Assembly (NCBI RefSeq): GCF_005889745.1
Contig: NZ_VCKZ01000041.1
Location: forward strand, 1 to 33,009
Reading direction: 5' to 3'
From: Actinomadura geliboluensis
GTDB lineage: Bacteria > Actinomycetota > Actinomycetes > Streptosporangiales > Streptosporangiaceae
DNA length: 33,009 nt
How positions within the stretch are numbered: the first letter of the stretch is position 1; the number at the start of each line of letters is the position of its first letter. Below the pieces are notes generated by a model, which did not search any database, had not been told where the DNA came from, and saw nothing but the letters and a program-made list of their open reading frames with translations. The translations under genes were made by a program, and so were the position numbers. Below, piece by piece: positions 16,623 through 22,997 of the stretch.

Positions 16623-16677
16623 CACGGGAATCCCGTGAGGTTCGACGCCGGTGAGACGGCGCGGGTTTCCCGGGAAA
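16623..16677. other. Cluster of three dyad-symmetric elements upstream of the whiB7 promoter
   Basis: Three inverted repeats follow in a row: CACGGGA-A-TCCCGTG (16623-16637), CGCCG/CGGCG with a 6-base loop (16646-16661), and the perfect 12-base palindrome TTTCCCGGGAAA (16666-16677). They lie 30-85 bases upstream of the proposed -35 of the whiB7 leader. They may be regulator sites or the 3' end of the epoxide hydrolase transcript. Confidence 0.5.
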
Positions 16678-16707
16678 AGGGTGAACTCACCCACAAAACC
16701 GCAGGTC

Positions 16708-16746
16708 AAAAATATCTTGCTTGATTCGGCGAGATCCCCGTACGCT
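16708..16746 (+). promoter_or_regulatory. WhiB7-type autoregulated promoter of the whiB7 leader
   Basis: An AT-rich block AAAAATAT (16708-16715) sits one base before the -35 TTGCTT (16717-16722); an 18-base spacer then leads to the -10 TACGCT (16741-16746). A short AT-rich tract just upstream of the -35 is the known signature of WhiB7/SigA-activated promoters, contacted by the WhiB7 AT-hook. The predicted start near 16753 gives a leader of about 510 bases. Confidence 0.7.
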
Positions 16747-16833
16747 CGTCGCGAGCAATCAGCCGGCCGTCCGGTGTGGATCTTGATCCCGCCGGGTCCG
16801 GTCCGAGGAGCCAGAGAGGTGGTGTGCAGTCCG

Positions 16834-17154
16834 GTGAGCAACACGTTGAGCGAATTCACGTCGTCCTGGAACGGCGCACGCCTCGGTGCCTCGATGCCCT
16901 GTGTCTCGCTGCGCGGCACCTCCTCGTCCCGCCTCGCCATGCCCGGCGCCTATGCGCGCGTGTGGCTGCGTGACGAGCAGCGGGCGAACCCGCGCGATCT
17001 GCGATTCGAGCAGCTGATCCAGGACGACCAGGGGCGGAGTGTCTTCGAACGCCTTATCGAGGACATGGACGTCCCGGCTCCGGCCACGGCCCACACGGGC
17101 GCCACCGTCAAGGGTGGCGTGTCGGGTCCGTACCCCTGGAGGCGACCGGTCTAG
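16834..17154 (+). CDS. Upstream ORF in the whiB7 leader (putative attenuation peptide)
   Basis: Reading frame of 106 codons from GTG 16834, beginning MSNTLSEFTSSWNG. GTG 16819, with GAGGAG eight bases upstream, is an alternative start. Codons are strongly G/C-ending, so it is probably translated. I recognise no domain. Its stop (TAG at 17152-17154) lies 21 bases before the stem of a strong intrinsic terminator that precedes whiB7. In mycobacteria and Streptomyces, whiB7/wblC transcripts carry a leader uORF whose translation controls termination, so antibiotics that stall ribosomes allow readthrough. The arrangement here fits that model. It could instead be an independent small protein. Confidence 0.72.
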   Translation: MSNTLSEFTSSWNGARLGASMPCVSLRGTSSSRLAMPGAYARVWLRDEQRANPRDLRFEQLIQDDQGRSVFERLIEDMDVPAPATAHTGATVKGGVSGPYPWRRPV

Positions 17155-17175
17155 CAAGACAACCGGCAAGCCCCC

Positions 17176-17218
17176 AGGCCGCGGATCCAGACACCGGATC
17201 CGCGGCCTTTCTCTTTGT
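17176..17218 (+). terminator. Intrinsic terminator / attenuator between uORF and whiB7
   Basis: AGGCCGCGGATCC (17176-17188) pairs with GGATCCGCGGCCT (17196-17208), a 13-bp stem with a 7-base loop, followed by TTTCTCTTTGT. It is the only hairpin in the window with a convincing U-tract. Its place between uORF and whiB7 indicates conditional termination. Confidence 0.88.
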
Positions 17219-17263
17219 CCAGACCCACCGAACACCCGTTGAGATCCAACGAGAGGAACAAGG

Positions 17264-17551
17264 GTGACTGTGATGCAGGGGGCCCTCGCGATCAGCGAGG
17301 AGGACCTCACGCTTCCGTGCCGGACCGACCCGGAGCTGTTCTTCGCCGAGGCTCCCGCCGACGTCGAGCTCGCCAAGGCCCTGTGCCTGGAGTGCCCGCT
17401 CCGCAAGGAGTGCCTCGCCGGCGCTCTCGAGCGCAAGGAGCCGTGGGGCGTCTGGGGCGGCGAGCTCTTCGTCCGCGGTGTGATCGTGCCGCGCAAGCGG
17501 CCGCGCGGCCGCCCGCGCAAGCACCCGCGGCCCGACGAAGTGACGGTGTGA
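17264..17551 (+). CDS. whiB7: WhiB7 transcription factor (antibiotic-resistance regulator)
   Basis: 95-residue Wbl protein. Four [4Fe-4S] cysteines are present (C19, C41, C44, C50), followed by EPWGVWGG (59-66), the beta-turn that contacts sigma region 4. The C-terminal AT-hook RGRPRKHPR (81-89) distinguishes WhiB7 from other WhiB proteins. WhiB7 activates intrinsic drug-resistance genes when translation is inhibited. The GTG at 17264, with GAGAGG upstream, is preferred; ATG 17273 is three codons later. The gene follows a uORF and terminator, and lies near uvrD2, mrx1, nudC and an ABC1 kinase, as in M. tuberculosis (Rv3197A). Confidence 0.97.
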   Translation: MTVMQGALAISEEDLTLPCRTDPELFFAEAPADVELAKALCLECPLRKECLAGALERKEPWGVWGGELFVRGVIVPRKRPRGRPRKHPRPDEVTV

Positions 17552-17585
17552 GGCAGTGATGCCCGCGACGCTCAGCCGAATCGAC

Positions 17586-17625
17586 CCCGGAGGCGTGGCC
17601 CCCACGCGGGGACCGCGCCTCCGGG
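17586..17625 (+). terminator. Hairpin after whiB7
   Basis: CCCGGAGGCG (17586-17595) pairs with CGCCTCCGGG (17616-17625), 10 bp, with an internal CCCC/GGGG pairing in the 20-base loop. It lies 34 bases after the whiB7 stop and just before the ribosome site of the next ORF. There is no T-run, so partial termination or RNA stabilisation is possible. Confidence 0.55.
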
Positions 17626-17642
17626 CGGCCGGGGAGAACGAG

Positions 17643-17843
17643 ATGACGTTGCTCAGCCAGGACCTGTCGAGAGAACGAATACCGGCGACCGTGCCGGACG
17701 AGATGGCCGCCCGTGTGCGCGCGCTGCGGCGGGCGCGCCGGGACGCCCGGACCAGGGCGTCCCGCGTCCGGCGCGTCCTGCTCGCCCCGACCGCCCGGGG
17801 CGAGTCGTACACGCACGCCCCGCGGTCCCACTACCGGGACTGA
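17643..17843 (+). CDS. Small basic protein of unknown function downstream of whiB7
   Basis: 66 residues from the ATG at 17643, which has GGGGAG six bases upstream. The same frame is open from GTG 17556/ATG 17559, but that extension covers a 10-bp hairpin, so the shorter form is preferred. The protein begins MTLLSQDLSRERIPATVPDE, continues with an Arg-rich predicted helix (MAARVRALRRARRDARTRAS) and has no cysteine or membrane segment. I recognise no family. Position and strand suggest possible co-transcription with whiB7, and an RNA- or ribosome-binding role would fit its charge, but that is speculation. Confidence 0.6.
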   Translation: MTLLSQDLSRERIPATVPDEMAARVRALRRARRDARTRASRVRRVLLAPTARGESYTHAPRSHYRD

Positions 17844-17847
17844 CCGC

Positions 17848-17879
17848 GCAGAGGCCGCTCACCGGGGGCCGGCCTCTGC
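17848..17879 (+). terminator. Terminator hairpin after the small basic protein gene
   Basis: GCAGAGGCC (17848-17856) pairs with GGCCTCTGC (17871-17879), 9 bp, starting 4 bases after the stop codon. There is no U-tract, as is common in actinomycetes. Confidence 0.65.
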
Positions 17880-17970
17880 CCCAGACGAACGAGTGCCCGC
17901 CCGGTCGAGGCCCCGCCCGTCCTTCTTGGATGGTTTGGCGGACGGGAGCGCCTCCCGGCGGGCACGTGGA

Positions 17971-18003
17971 GCGCGTCCGATGGCCCCACTCCACCGGACG
18001 CGC
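17971..18003. terminator. Hairpin in the spacer between the whiB7 unit and the ABC1 kinase
   Basis: GCGCGTCCG (17971-17979) pairs with CGGACGCGC (17995-18003), 9 bp with a 15-base loop. It is one of several successive hairpins between convergent genes. Confidence 0.5.
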
Positions 18004-18009
18004 GAAAGA

Positions 18010-18048
18010 GCGGAGCCCCGCGCACCCCATCAGTGCGCGGGGCTCCGC
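18010..18048. terminator. Long bidirectional terminator hairpin
   Basis: GCGGAGCCCCGCGCAC (18010-18025) pairs perfectly with GTGCGCGGGGCTCCGC (18033-18048), a 16-bp stem with a 7-base loop. It lies 47 bases beyond the ABC1 kinase stop on the minus strand and also faces the whiB7 unit. It is the most stable hairpin noticed in the window. Confidence 0.75.
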
Positions 18049-18080
18049 CATGTCCGCTCGGCCCGCCATGTCCGCTCGGC
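18046..18080 (+). repeat. 17-base tandem direct repeat
   Basis: CGCCATGTCCGCTCGGC occurs at 18046-18062 and 18064-18080, an 18-base period. It abuts the long hairpin and lies 15 bases beyond the ABC1 kinase stop. Confidence 0.85.
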
Positions 18081-18094
18081 GCGGCCGGAGCCGG

Positions 18095-19435
18095 TCAGCC
18101 GGAGACCAGCTCGCCGTCCTCGTCGTCGGCGAAGCCCGGTACCCACTTCAGCGACTCGGCGCGGGCCGGGATCTCGCATTCGAGCTGGCACAGCACGCCG
18201 GTGCCGGCCGACAGCACCCGGTGGATGATCACGTACTCCGGCGGCAGGTTCAGCTGCCGGACGACGTTGGACGGGCGCAGGTCGGTGACCTGGGCCGCCA
18301 TGTCGCGCAGCCACTCCCGGTTGAACTTGAACGTCTCGGTGACGAACGGCTCGGTGATCGGGGCGAGGAACGCCTGCAGCGACTCGGCGTCGATCTCGAC
18401 GCCCTCGCGGATGAAGTCCTCGCGGCGCAGCGCGTCCTCGACCTCGTCGATGTCGGCCATCGTGCCGATCCGCAGCAGCAGGCCGAGCCGGCGCTGGAAG
18501 CCGCCGGGGATGCGGTCGACGGCGCCGAAGTCCAGGACGCCGAGCCGCCCGTCGTCCAACAGCCGGAAGTTGCCGGGGTGCGGGTCGCCGTGCAGCATCC
18601 CGGAGCGCTTCGGCCCGGACAGCAGGAACCGGCAGTACAGCAGGGCCGCGTGGTTGCGGGTCTCCTGGTCCCCATCGCTGATGATCTTCGAGAGGAGGGT
18701 GCCCTCCATCCACTCGGTGATCAGGATGTTCCCGGACTGGGCGATGACCTCCGGGATGTAGAAGTCGGGGTCGTCGAGGTAGGCCGCGCGGAACTGCGAC
18801 TGCGACTCGGCCTCGATCGTGTAGTCGAGCTCCTCGACCACCCGCTCCTTGAGCTCGGCGAGCATCGACTTCACGTCCAGCCCCGGCATCAGCACGCCGA
18901 ACAGTCGGCCGAGGCGGGCGAGCTGGTTGAAGTCGCTGATCAGCGCCTTCCCGGCGCCCGGGTACTGCACCTTCACCGCGACGGCGCGGCCGTCGTGCCA
19001 GACGGCCCGGTGCACCTGCCCGATGGACGCGGCGGCGGCCGGCTGGTCGTCGAACGACTCGAAGTAGTCGCGCCAGTCCGGGCCGAGGAACTCCTCCAGC
19101 ACCTTGTGGACGGTCGACACCGGCAGCGGGGGAGCGGCCTCCTGCAGCTTGGTCAGCGTGGCCCGGTACGGCCCGGCGATCTCCGGCGGCAGCGCCGCCT
19201 CGAAGATCGACAGCATCTGGCCGAGCTTCATCGCCCCGCCCTTGAGCTCGCCGAGGACCTTGAACAGCTGCTCGGCGGTGCGGGTCTGGATCTCCAACGC
19301 GACGGCCTCGGCCGGCTTGCCGAAGGTCCGCTTCCCGACGCCGAGCGCGGTGCGACCCGCGAAGCCGATGGGGAGGGACGCCAGCTTTGCTGACCGCGTC
19401 ACCGCGCGGCGGGGAAGATCGCTCACGCCGTACAT
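18095..19435 (-). CDS. ABC1/UbiB-family atypical kinase
   Basis: 446 residues with an ABC1 (UbiB/ADCK-like) protein-kinase-like domain. The family's KxGQ segment is seen as MKLGQ. The AAAASIGQVHRA alanine-rich loop replaces the usual glycine loop, AVAVKVQYPG holds the ATP lysine, LHGDPHPGNF is the catalytic loop and LDFGAVD the metal-binding Asp. In proteobacteria the family supports ubiquinone synthesis; actinobacterial members such as Rv3197 are ATPases of less certain role. The ATG at 19435 is chosen; GTG 19459 and the later GTG of VSDLPRRA are alternatives. It is divergent from the crotonase gene. Its proximity to whiB7 matches mycobacterial order. Confidence 0.92.
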   Translation of the reverse strand: MYGVSDLPRRAVTRSAKLASLPIGFAGRTALGVGKRTFGKPAEAVALEIQTRTAEQLFKVLGELKGGAMKLGQMLSIFEAALPPEIAGPYRATLTKLQEAAPPLPVSTVHKVLEEFLGPDWRDYFESFDDQPAAAASIGQVHRAVWHDGRAVAVKVQYPGAGKALISDFNQLARLGRLFGVLMPGLDVKSMLAELKERVVEELDYTIEAESQSQFRAAYLDDPDFYIPEVIAQSGNILITEWMEGTLLSKIISDGDQETRNHAALLYCRFLLSGPKRSGMLHGDPHPGNFRLLDDGRLGVLDFGAVDRIPGGFQRRLGLLLRIGTMADIDEVEDALRREDFIREGVEIDAESLQAFLAPITEPFVTETFKFNREWLRDMAAQVTDLRPSNVVRQLNLPPEYVIIHRVLSAGTGVLCQLECEIPARAESLKWVPGFADDEDGELVSG

Positions 19436-19591
19436 TGTCGGTGATCGGATGTCGTTCACGCCACAACCACCGCAGAGTAAAGCCGGTGCCCTCTTCGGCG
19501 CACCTCGCTGACCTGCTCGTACGTGGTAAGTGTGCGCTTTCTCACGGCCCCGGGGCGGTGCCGCCGAGCGAGATTCGGTACCGTGCCGGGC

Positions 19592-20392
19592 ATGCCCGGA
19601 GACTCCGCCGACCCGCTGCAGGTCGAACGCCGCCCCGACGGGGTCGCCGTCCTCACCCTGAACGACGCCGACCGCCGCAACGCGATGTCGGACGAGATGA
19701 CCGCCGCGTGGAAGGACGCCATCGAGCGGTTGCGCGGCGACGCCGGGCTGCGCTGCGTCGTCGTCACCGGCGCGGGCAGCGCCTTCAGCTCCGGCGGGAA
19801 CCTGTCCTGGCTCGCGGACACCAACTCCGTCGCGGTCCCGCCGCTGCGCGACCGGATGCTGGAGTTCTACCGGACCTGGCTGGCGATCCGCGGCCTGGAG
19901 GTGCCGACGATCGCCGCGGTCAACGGGCACGCCGTCGGCGCCGGGCTGTGCCTCGCCCTCGCCTGCGACCTGCGCTACGCGGCCGAGGACGCCAAGCTCC
20001 TCGCCCCGTTCACCGCCCTCGGGCTGCACCCCGGCATGGCCGCGACGTGGCTGTTCCCCGAGGTGGCGGGGCTGCCGCTGGCCCGCGAGATGCTGCTGGC
20101 CGGACGCGTCCTCACCGGCGCCGAAGCCGCCGCGAACGGGCTGGCCAACCAGGCGTTCCCCCGCGCGGAACTGCTGGAGAAGGCGCTCGGGGTCGCCGCC
20201 CGGATCGCCGCGCAGGCGCCGATCGCGACCCGGCTCACCAAGGTCGCCCTCGCCGGCGGCGGGCACGCCGGCATGGAGGCGGCACTGCGCTGGGAGTCGC
20301 TCGCGCAGCCGGTCACGATGTCGTCCCGCGACATGCGCGAGGGACTGGCCGCCCAGCGGGAGAAGCGCAGCCCGGAATTCACCGGCGAGTAA
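19592..20392 (+). CDS. Crotonase-superfamily protein (enoyl-CoA hydratase-like) lacking both catalytic glutamates
   Basis: 266-residue crotonase-fold protein. The oxyanion-hole segments SSGGNLSWL and NGHAVGAGLCLALACDLR are recognisable. By my alignment to rat enoyl-CoA hydratase, the two catalytic glutamates (E144 and E164) correspond to C120 and F140, so ordinary hydratase chemistry is unlikely. CoA binding and another crotonase reaction (isomerase, hydrolase or decarboxylase type) remain possible. The ATG at 19592 opens MPGDSADPLQVERRPDG, with the family beta-strand soon after; upstream codons are promoter-like. It is divergent from the ABC1 kinase and followed 124 bases later by the YgjP-type gene. 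Confidence 0.88.
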   Translation: MPGDSADPLQVERRPDGVAVLTLNDADRRNAMSDEMTAAWKDAIERLRGDAGLRCVVVTGAGSAFSSGGNLSWLADTNSVAVPPLRDRMLEFYRTWLAIRGLEVPTIAAVNGHAVGAGLCLALACDLRYAAEDAKLLAPFTALGLHPGMAATWLFPEVAGLPLAREMLLAGRVLTGAEAAANGLANQAFPRAELLEKALGVAARIAAQAPIATRLTKVALAGGGHAGMEAALRWESLAQPVTMSSRDMREGLAAQREKRSPEFTGE

Positions 20393-20482
20393 AGCCGGCG
20401 ACACCTCCCCGAGGATTTGTACAAAGCCCCGGGGGATGGTCAAAAGATAGGCGTTGACCTGCGGCAACGTCAAACACCCCCT

Positions 20483-20510
20483 TTGGCGCGGGCAAATCTT
20501 CGAGTACGGT
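20483..20510 (+). promoter_or_regulatory. Putative promoter of a leaderless YgjP-type mRNA
   Basis: TTGGCG (20483-20488), a 16-base spacer, then TACGGT (20505-20510). The GTG start at 20517 lies 7 bases after the -10 and has no Shine-Dalgarno sequence, which fits leaderless transcription. Confidence 0.45.
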
Positions 20511-20516
20511 TCAGGC

Positions 20517-21110
20517 GTGCCCCCAAACGTTGAGGTCCGCCGCAGCGCCAGACGCAGGCGAACCGTGTCCGCCTACCGTGACGGCGACAAGGTGGTGGTG
20601 ATGGTTCCGTCGAGGCTGAGCAAGGCCGAAGAGGAACAGTGGATCGCGACCATCTTGGAGCGGCTCGCGGAGCGGGAGCGCCGCCGGCGGCCCACCGACG
20701 CCGACCTCCAGTCGCGCGCCCGCGACCTGTCCCGCCGCTACCTGGACGGCCGCGCTGACCCCACCAGCGTCCGCTGGGTCGCCAACCAGCGCGCCCGCTG
20801 GGGGTCCTGCACCCCCGACGACGGCACGATCCGGCTGTCGACCCGGCTGCGCGGCATGCCCGGCTGGGTGGTCGACTACGTCCTCGTCCACGAGCTGGCG
20901 CACCTGCTCGTCCCCGGGCACGGCGCCGACTTCTGGGACCTGGTCGCCAACTACCCGAAGGCCGACCGGGCACGCGGCTACCTGGAGGGCGTCGCCGCCG
21001 CCGCGCACCTGCCGCTGGAGGCCGACGCGCCCGACGACGAGGTCGGCGGCATCCACCACGGCGACGGGCTGCACACCGGCGACGAGTTCCCGCGCGAGGC
21101 CGCCGGGTGA
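20517..21110 (+). CDS. YgjP-like zinc metallopeptidase (DUF45/M48-type)
   Basis: 197 residues. The zinc motif is H125-E-L-A-H129, with a third ligand H135 in PGHGADFW. The preceding RWGSC is the characteristic lead-in of the YgjP/DUF45 family ([19 protein letters not shown]). No signal peptide or membrane segment is seen, so it is probably cytoplasmic. The function of these peptidases is largely unknown. The start is GTG 20517, giving [20 protein letters not shown], the conserved beginning; the upstream extension lacks coding character. Its stop overlaps the next start as GTGA, so the two products are probably made together. Confidence 0.9.
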   Translation: MPPNVEVRRSARRRRTVSAYRDGDKVVVMVPSRLSKAEEEQWIATILERLAERERRRRPTDADLQSRARDLSRRYLDGRADPTSVRWVANQRARWGSCTPDDGTIRLSTRLRGMPGWVVDYVLVHELAHLLVPGHGADFWDLVANYPKADRARGYLEGVAAAAHLPLEADAPDDEVGGIHHGDGLHTGDEFPREAAG

Positions 21111-21757
21111 CCGACGGTCCCGCCGCGTCCGCCCGGTTCGCCGCGGTGCTCTCGTTCCCCGCCCGGGACGGGGGCGCGCCGCCCGCCGGCGTCGATCCCG
21201 ACGAGTTCCGCCTCGCGCTGCTGGAGGACGCCTACGAGGTCGTCGCCGGGCTCGAACTGGTGACGCCCGCGCTCGTCCTCGACCCGCCCCACCAGCCGGA
21301 CGCCGAGGCGGTCACCTGGCCGGGCACGCCGATCGTCCGGGAGGGCACGCTCGCCGGCGCGTTCGCGGCCCTGCACGCGCTGGGCGCCGGGTCCGCGGCA
21401 CTGGTCGCCCCGGACGCCCCCGACCTGCCGCCGCTGCTGCTCGGCAAGCTGTTCCGCGCCCTCGGCAGCGCCCCGGCCGCCGCCTGCCAGGCCGAAGGCG
21501 CCGGTCAGGGCCTGGTCGCGCTCGCCGCGCGCCTCCCTCTCCCGGGCTGGCTCGCCGCCGCCCTGCACGACGTCGACCTCGACACCCCGGACGCCCTGTC
21601 CCGGTTGCGCGCCGCCGCGCCACGCCCCGGCCTGGTGCCGCAGGGCCCCGGCTGGCACCGCCTCCGCACCCCCGCCGACCTGCGGTTCCTCGACCCGGGC
21701 CTGGAGGGCTGGGAGAACACCCGCGCCCTCCTGGAAGGCCACCCGCTCAGCCGCTGA
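21107..21757 (+). CDS. DUF2064/MobA-like GT-A-fold protein
   Basis: 216 residues, translationally coupled to the YgjP-type gene by a GTGA overlap. [18 protein letters not shown] resembles the DxPDL metal/nucleotide segment of DUF2064 and related glycosyl- or nucleotidyltransferases, and [20 protein letters not shown] fits the strand/helix before it. The N-terminal nucleotide-binding motif is not clear, and the usual DGGY segment is replaced by [16 protein letters not shown], so activity may be altered or lost. Distant CofC/MobA similarity is the alternative. The gene ends 5 bases before the convergent Nudix gene, with no room for a terminator. Confidence 0.6.
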   Translation: MTDGPAASARFAAVLSFPARDGGAPPAGVDPDEFRLALLEDAYEVVAGLELVTPALVLDPPHQPDAEAVTWPGTPIVREGTLAGAFAALHALGAGSAALVAPDAPDLPPLLLGKLFRALGSAPAAACQAEGAGQGLVALAARLPLPGWLAAALHDVDLDTPDALSRLRAAAPRPGLVPQGPGWHRLRTPADLRFLDPGLEGWENTRALLEGHPLSR

Positions 21758-21762
21758 ACCCC

Positions 21763-22341
21763 TCAGCCCGGCGTCCCGACGGCGAGCGCGTGCCGCACCA
21801 GGGCGCGCGTGCCCTCGTCCGCCGACGCGGGCAGCGCCCCCACCGGGAACCACCGCGCCTCGTCACCGCCGGGCACCGGTTCCGGCACGGCCCCGGGCGG
21901 CGCCGTGGCCGTGAACTGGACGTCCAGATGCGGCAGGTCACGGCCGCCGCACCGAGCGTGGTAGCGATCGAGGCGCAGGGGAGTGCCCGCCACCTCCAAG
22001 TCCGGGATGCCGGACTCCTCGACGGCCTCCCGCCGCGCGGCGGCCGCCAGGGTCGGGTCGCCGGGCTCGCAGTGGCCGCCGAGCTGCGCCCACCGGCCCA
22101 TCTTGCGGTGGTGGGTGAGCAGCACGTGCGCGCGCGCCCGGTCGAGGACGGCGACACCGACCGTGATGTGACCGGCGTCGCAGCCGCGGTCGGTGCCGTC
22201 GGGATGGGCGAGCAGGTGCTCCAGGAACGCCTCGCGGAGACGGCCCTGCCGCGGGTCGGGCGCCTGCCACCGCCGCAGCAGCGAGATCGCGTCGACGTGC
22301 CGGGCCGCGCCGGCCGGCGAGTCGGCGGGCCCCCGGCTCAT
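21763..22341 (-). CDS. Nudix hydrolase, last gene of the radical SAM operon
   Basis: 192-residue soluble Nudix protein. GGHCEPGDPTLAAAARREAV followed by EESGI is a near-canonical Nudix box containing the REAVEE glutamates; the first acidic position is Asp and the spacing is one residue longer than the consensus. THHRKMGRWAQLGGH upstream is typical of bacterial Nudix proteins acting on nucleoside-diphosphate derivatives. The ATG at 22341 overlaps the HD gene stop as ATGA. It is the fourth gene of the coupled unit, and its presence with an HD hydrolase and radical SAM enzyme suggests clean-up or processing of a nucleotide-linked compound (inference). Confidence 0.88.
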   Translation of the reverse strand: MSRGPADSPAGAARHVDAISLLRRWQAPDPRQGRLREAFLEHLLAHPDGTDRGCDAGHITVGVAVLDRARAHVLLTHHRKMGRWAQLGGHCEPGDPTLAAAARREAVEESGIPDLEVAGTPLRLDRYHARCGGRDLPHLDVQFTATAPPGAVPEPVPGGDEARWFPVGALPASADEGTRALVRHALAVGTPG

Positions 22342-22997
22342 CCGATGTCCTCGGCGTCCCACTCGGTGAGGAAGTCGTCGAGGAACCGCTCCAGGACGCG
22401 GTGCCGCCGCTCGGCCAGCCTGCGCCCGCCGGCGGTGTTCATCCTGTCCTTCAGCAGCAGGAGCTTCTCGTAGAAATGGTTGATCGTGCTGCCCTGGCGG
22501 TTCAGGTAGTCGTCCAGCGACGTGTGCAGGTGCGGGGACAGGCCCGGCACGTGCATGGGCTCGCCCTTGTAGCCGCCGTAGGCGAACGCGCGCGCCACGC
22601 CGATGGCGCCGATCGCGTCGAGCCGGTCGGCGTCCTGCACGACCTTGCCCTCGATGGTCGCCATCTCCGACGCCGTCCCCGCGCCCTTGAAGGACATCGC
22701 GGCGATGATGTCCGCCACGTCCCGCGCGACGCCCTCCGGCTCGCCCAGCCCGACCAGCCATTCGAACGCCCGGCGCGGCCCCTTGGTCAGGTCGCCGCCG
22801 TTGAGCTTGTAGTCGGAGATGTCGTGGAGCAGCGCGGCCAGCTCGACGACGTGCAGGTCGGCCTGCTCCTCGCGGGCCAGCTCCAGGGCCAGCCTGCGGA
22901 CCCTCGCCACATGCCACCAGTCGTGCCCCGAGGAGTCGGCCTCCAGCGTCTCCCTGGCGTACTCGGCCGTGCGGTCGATGACGTCGGTCTTGTTCAT
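22338..22997 (-). CDS. HD-domain phosphohydrolase (YedJ/YpgQ-like)
   Basis: 219 residues. The HD metal site is complete: H25 and H29 in GHDWWHVARV, H58-D59 in LLHDISDYK, and D122/D124 in VVQDADRLDAIGAIG. This is the pattern of the COG1418 YedJ/YpgQ group; YpgQ hydrolyses nucleotides, and most relatives are uncharacterised. The ATG at 22997 overlaps the radical SAM stop as ATGA, and its own stop overlaps the Nudix start, so it sits inside a coupled four-gene unit. Unlike the stand-alone HD protein at 5532-6140, it is of a different HD subgroup. A phosphatase acting on the radical SAM product or substrate is a plausible but unproven role. Confidence 0.9.
   Translation of the reverse strand: MNKTDVIDRTAEYARETLEADSSGHDWWHVARVRRLALELAREEQADLHVVELAALLHDISDYKLNGGDLTKGPRRAFEWLVGLGEPEGVARDVADIIAAMSFKGAGTASEMATIEGKVVQDADRLDAIGAIGVARAFAYGGYKGEPMHVPGLSPHLHTSLDDYLNRQGSTINHFYEKLLLLKDRMNTAGGRRLAERRHRVLERFLDDFLTEWDAEDIG

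Noticed and set aside
16626-16690. Resemblance to a cobalamin riboswitch core (GGGAA and CCGGTGAGA-like pieces)
   Set aside because: The pieces are in the wrong order and spacing, no CCACTG-type element follows, and the downstream gene is whiB7, not a B12 gene.
13188-16724. 1178-codon plus-strand frame opposite the kinase and over the epoxide hydrolase
   Set aside because: Shadow frame; the composition is dominated by Arg, Gly and Pro, and both underlying genes have clear motifs.
16651-16833. N-terminal extension of the whiB7 leader ORF from ATG 16651
   Set aside because: It would begin upstream of the proposed promoter (-10 at 16741-16746) and runs through the AT-rich promoter block, so it would not be on the transcript.
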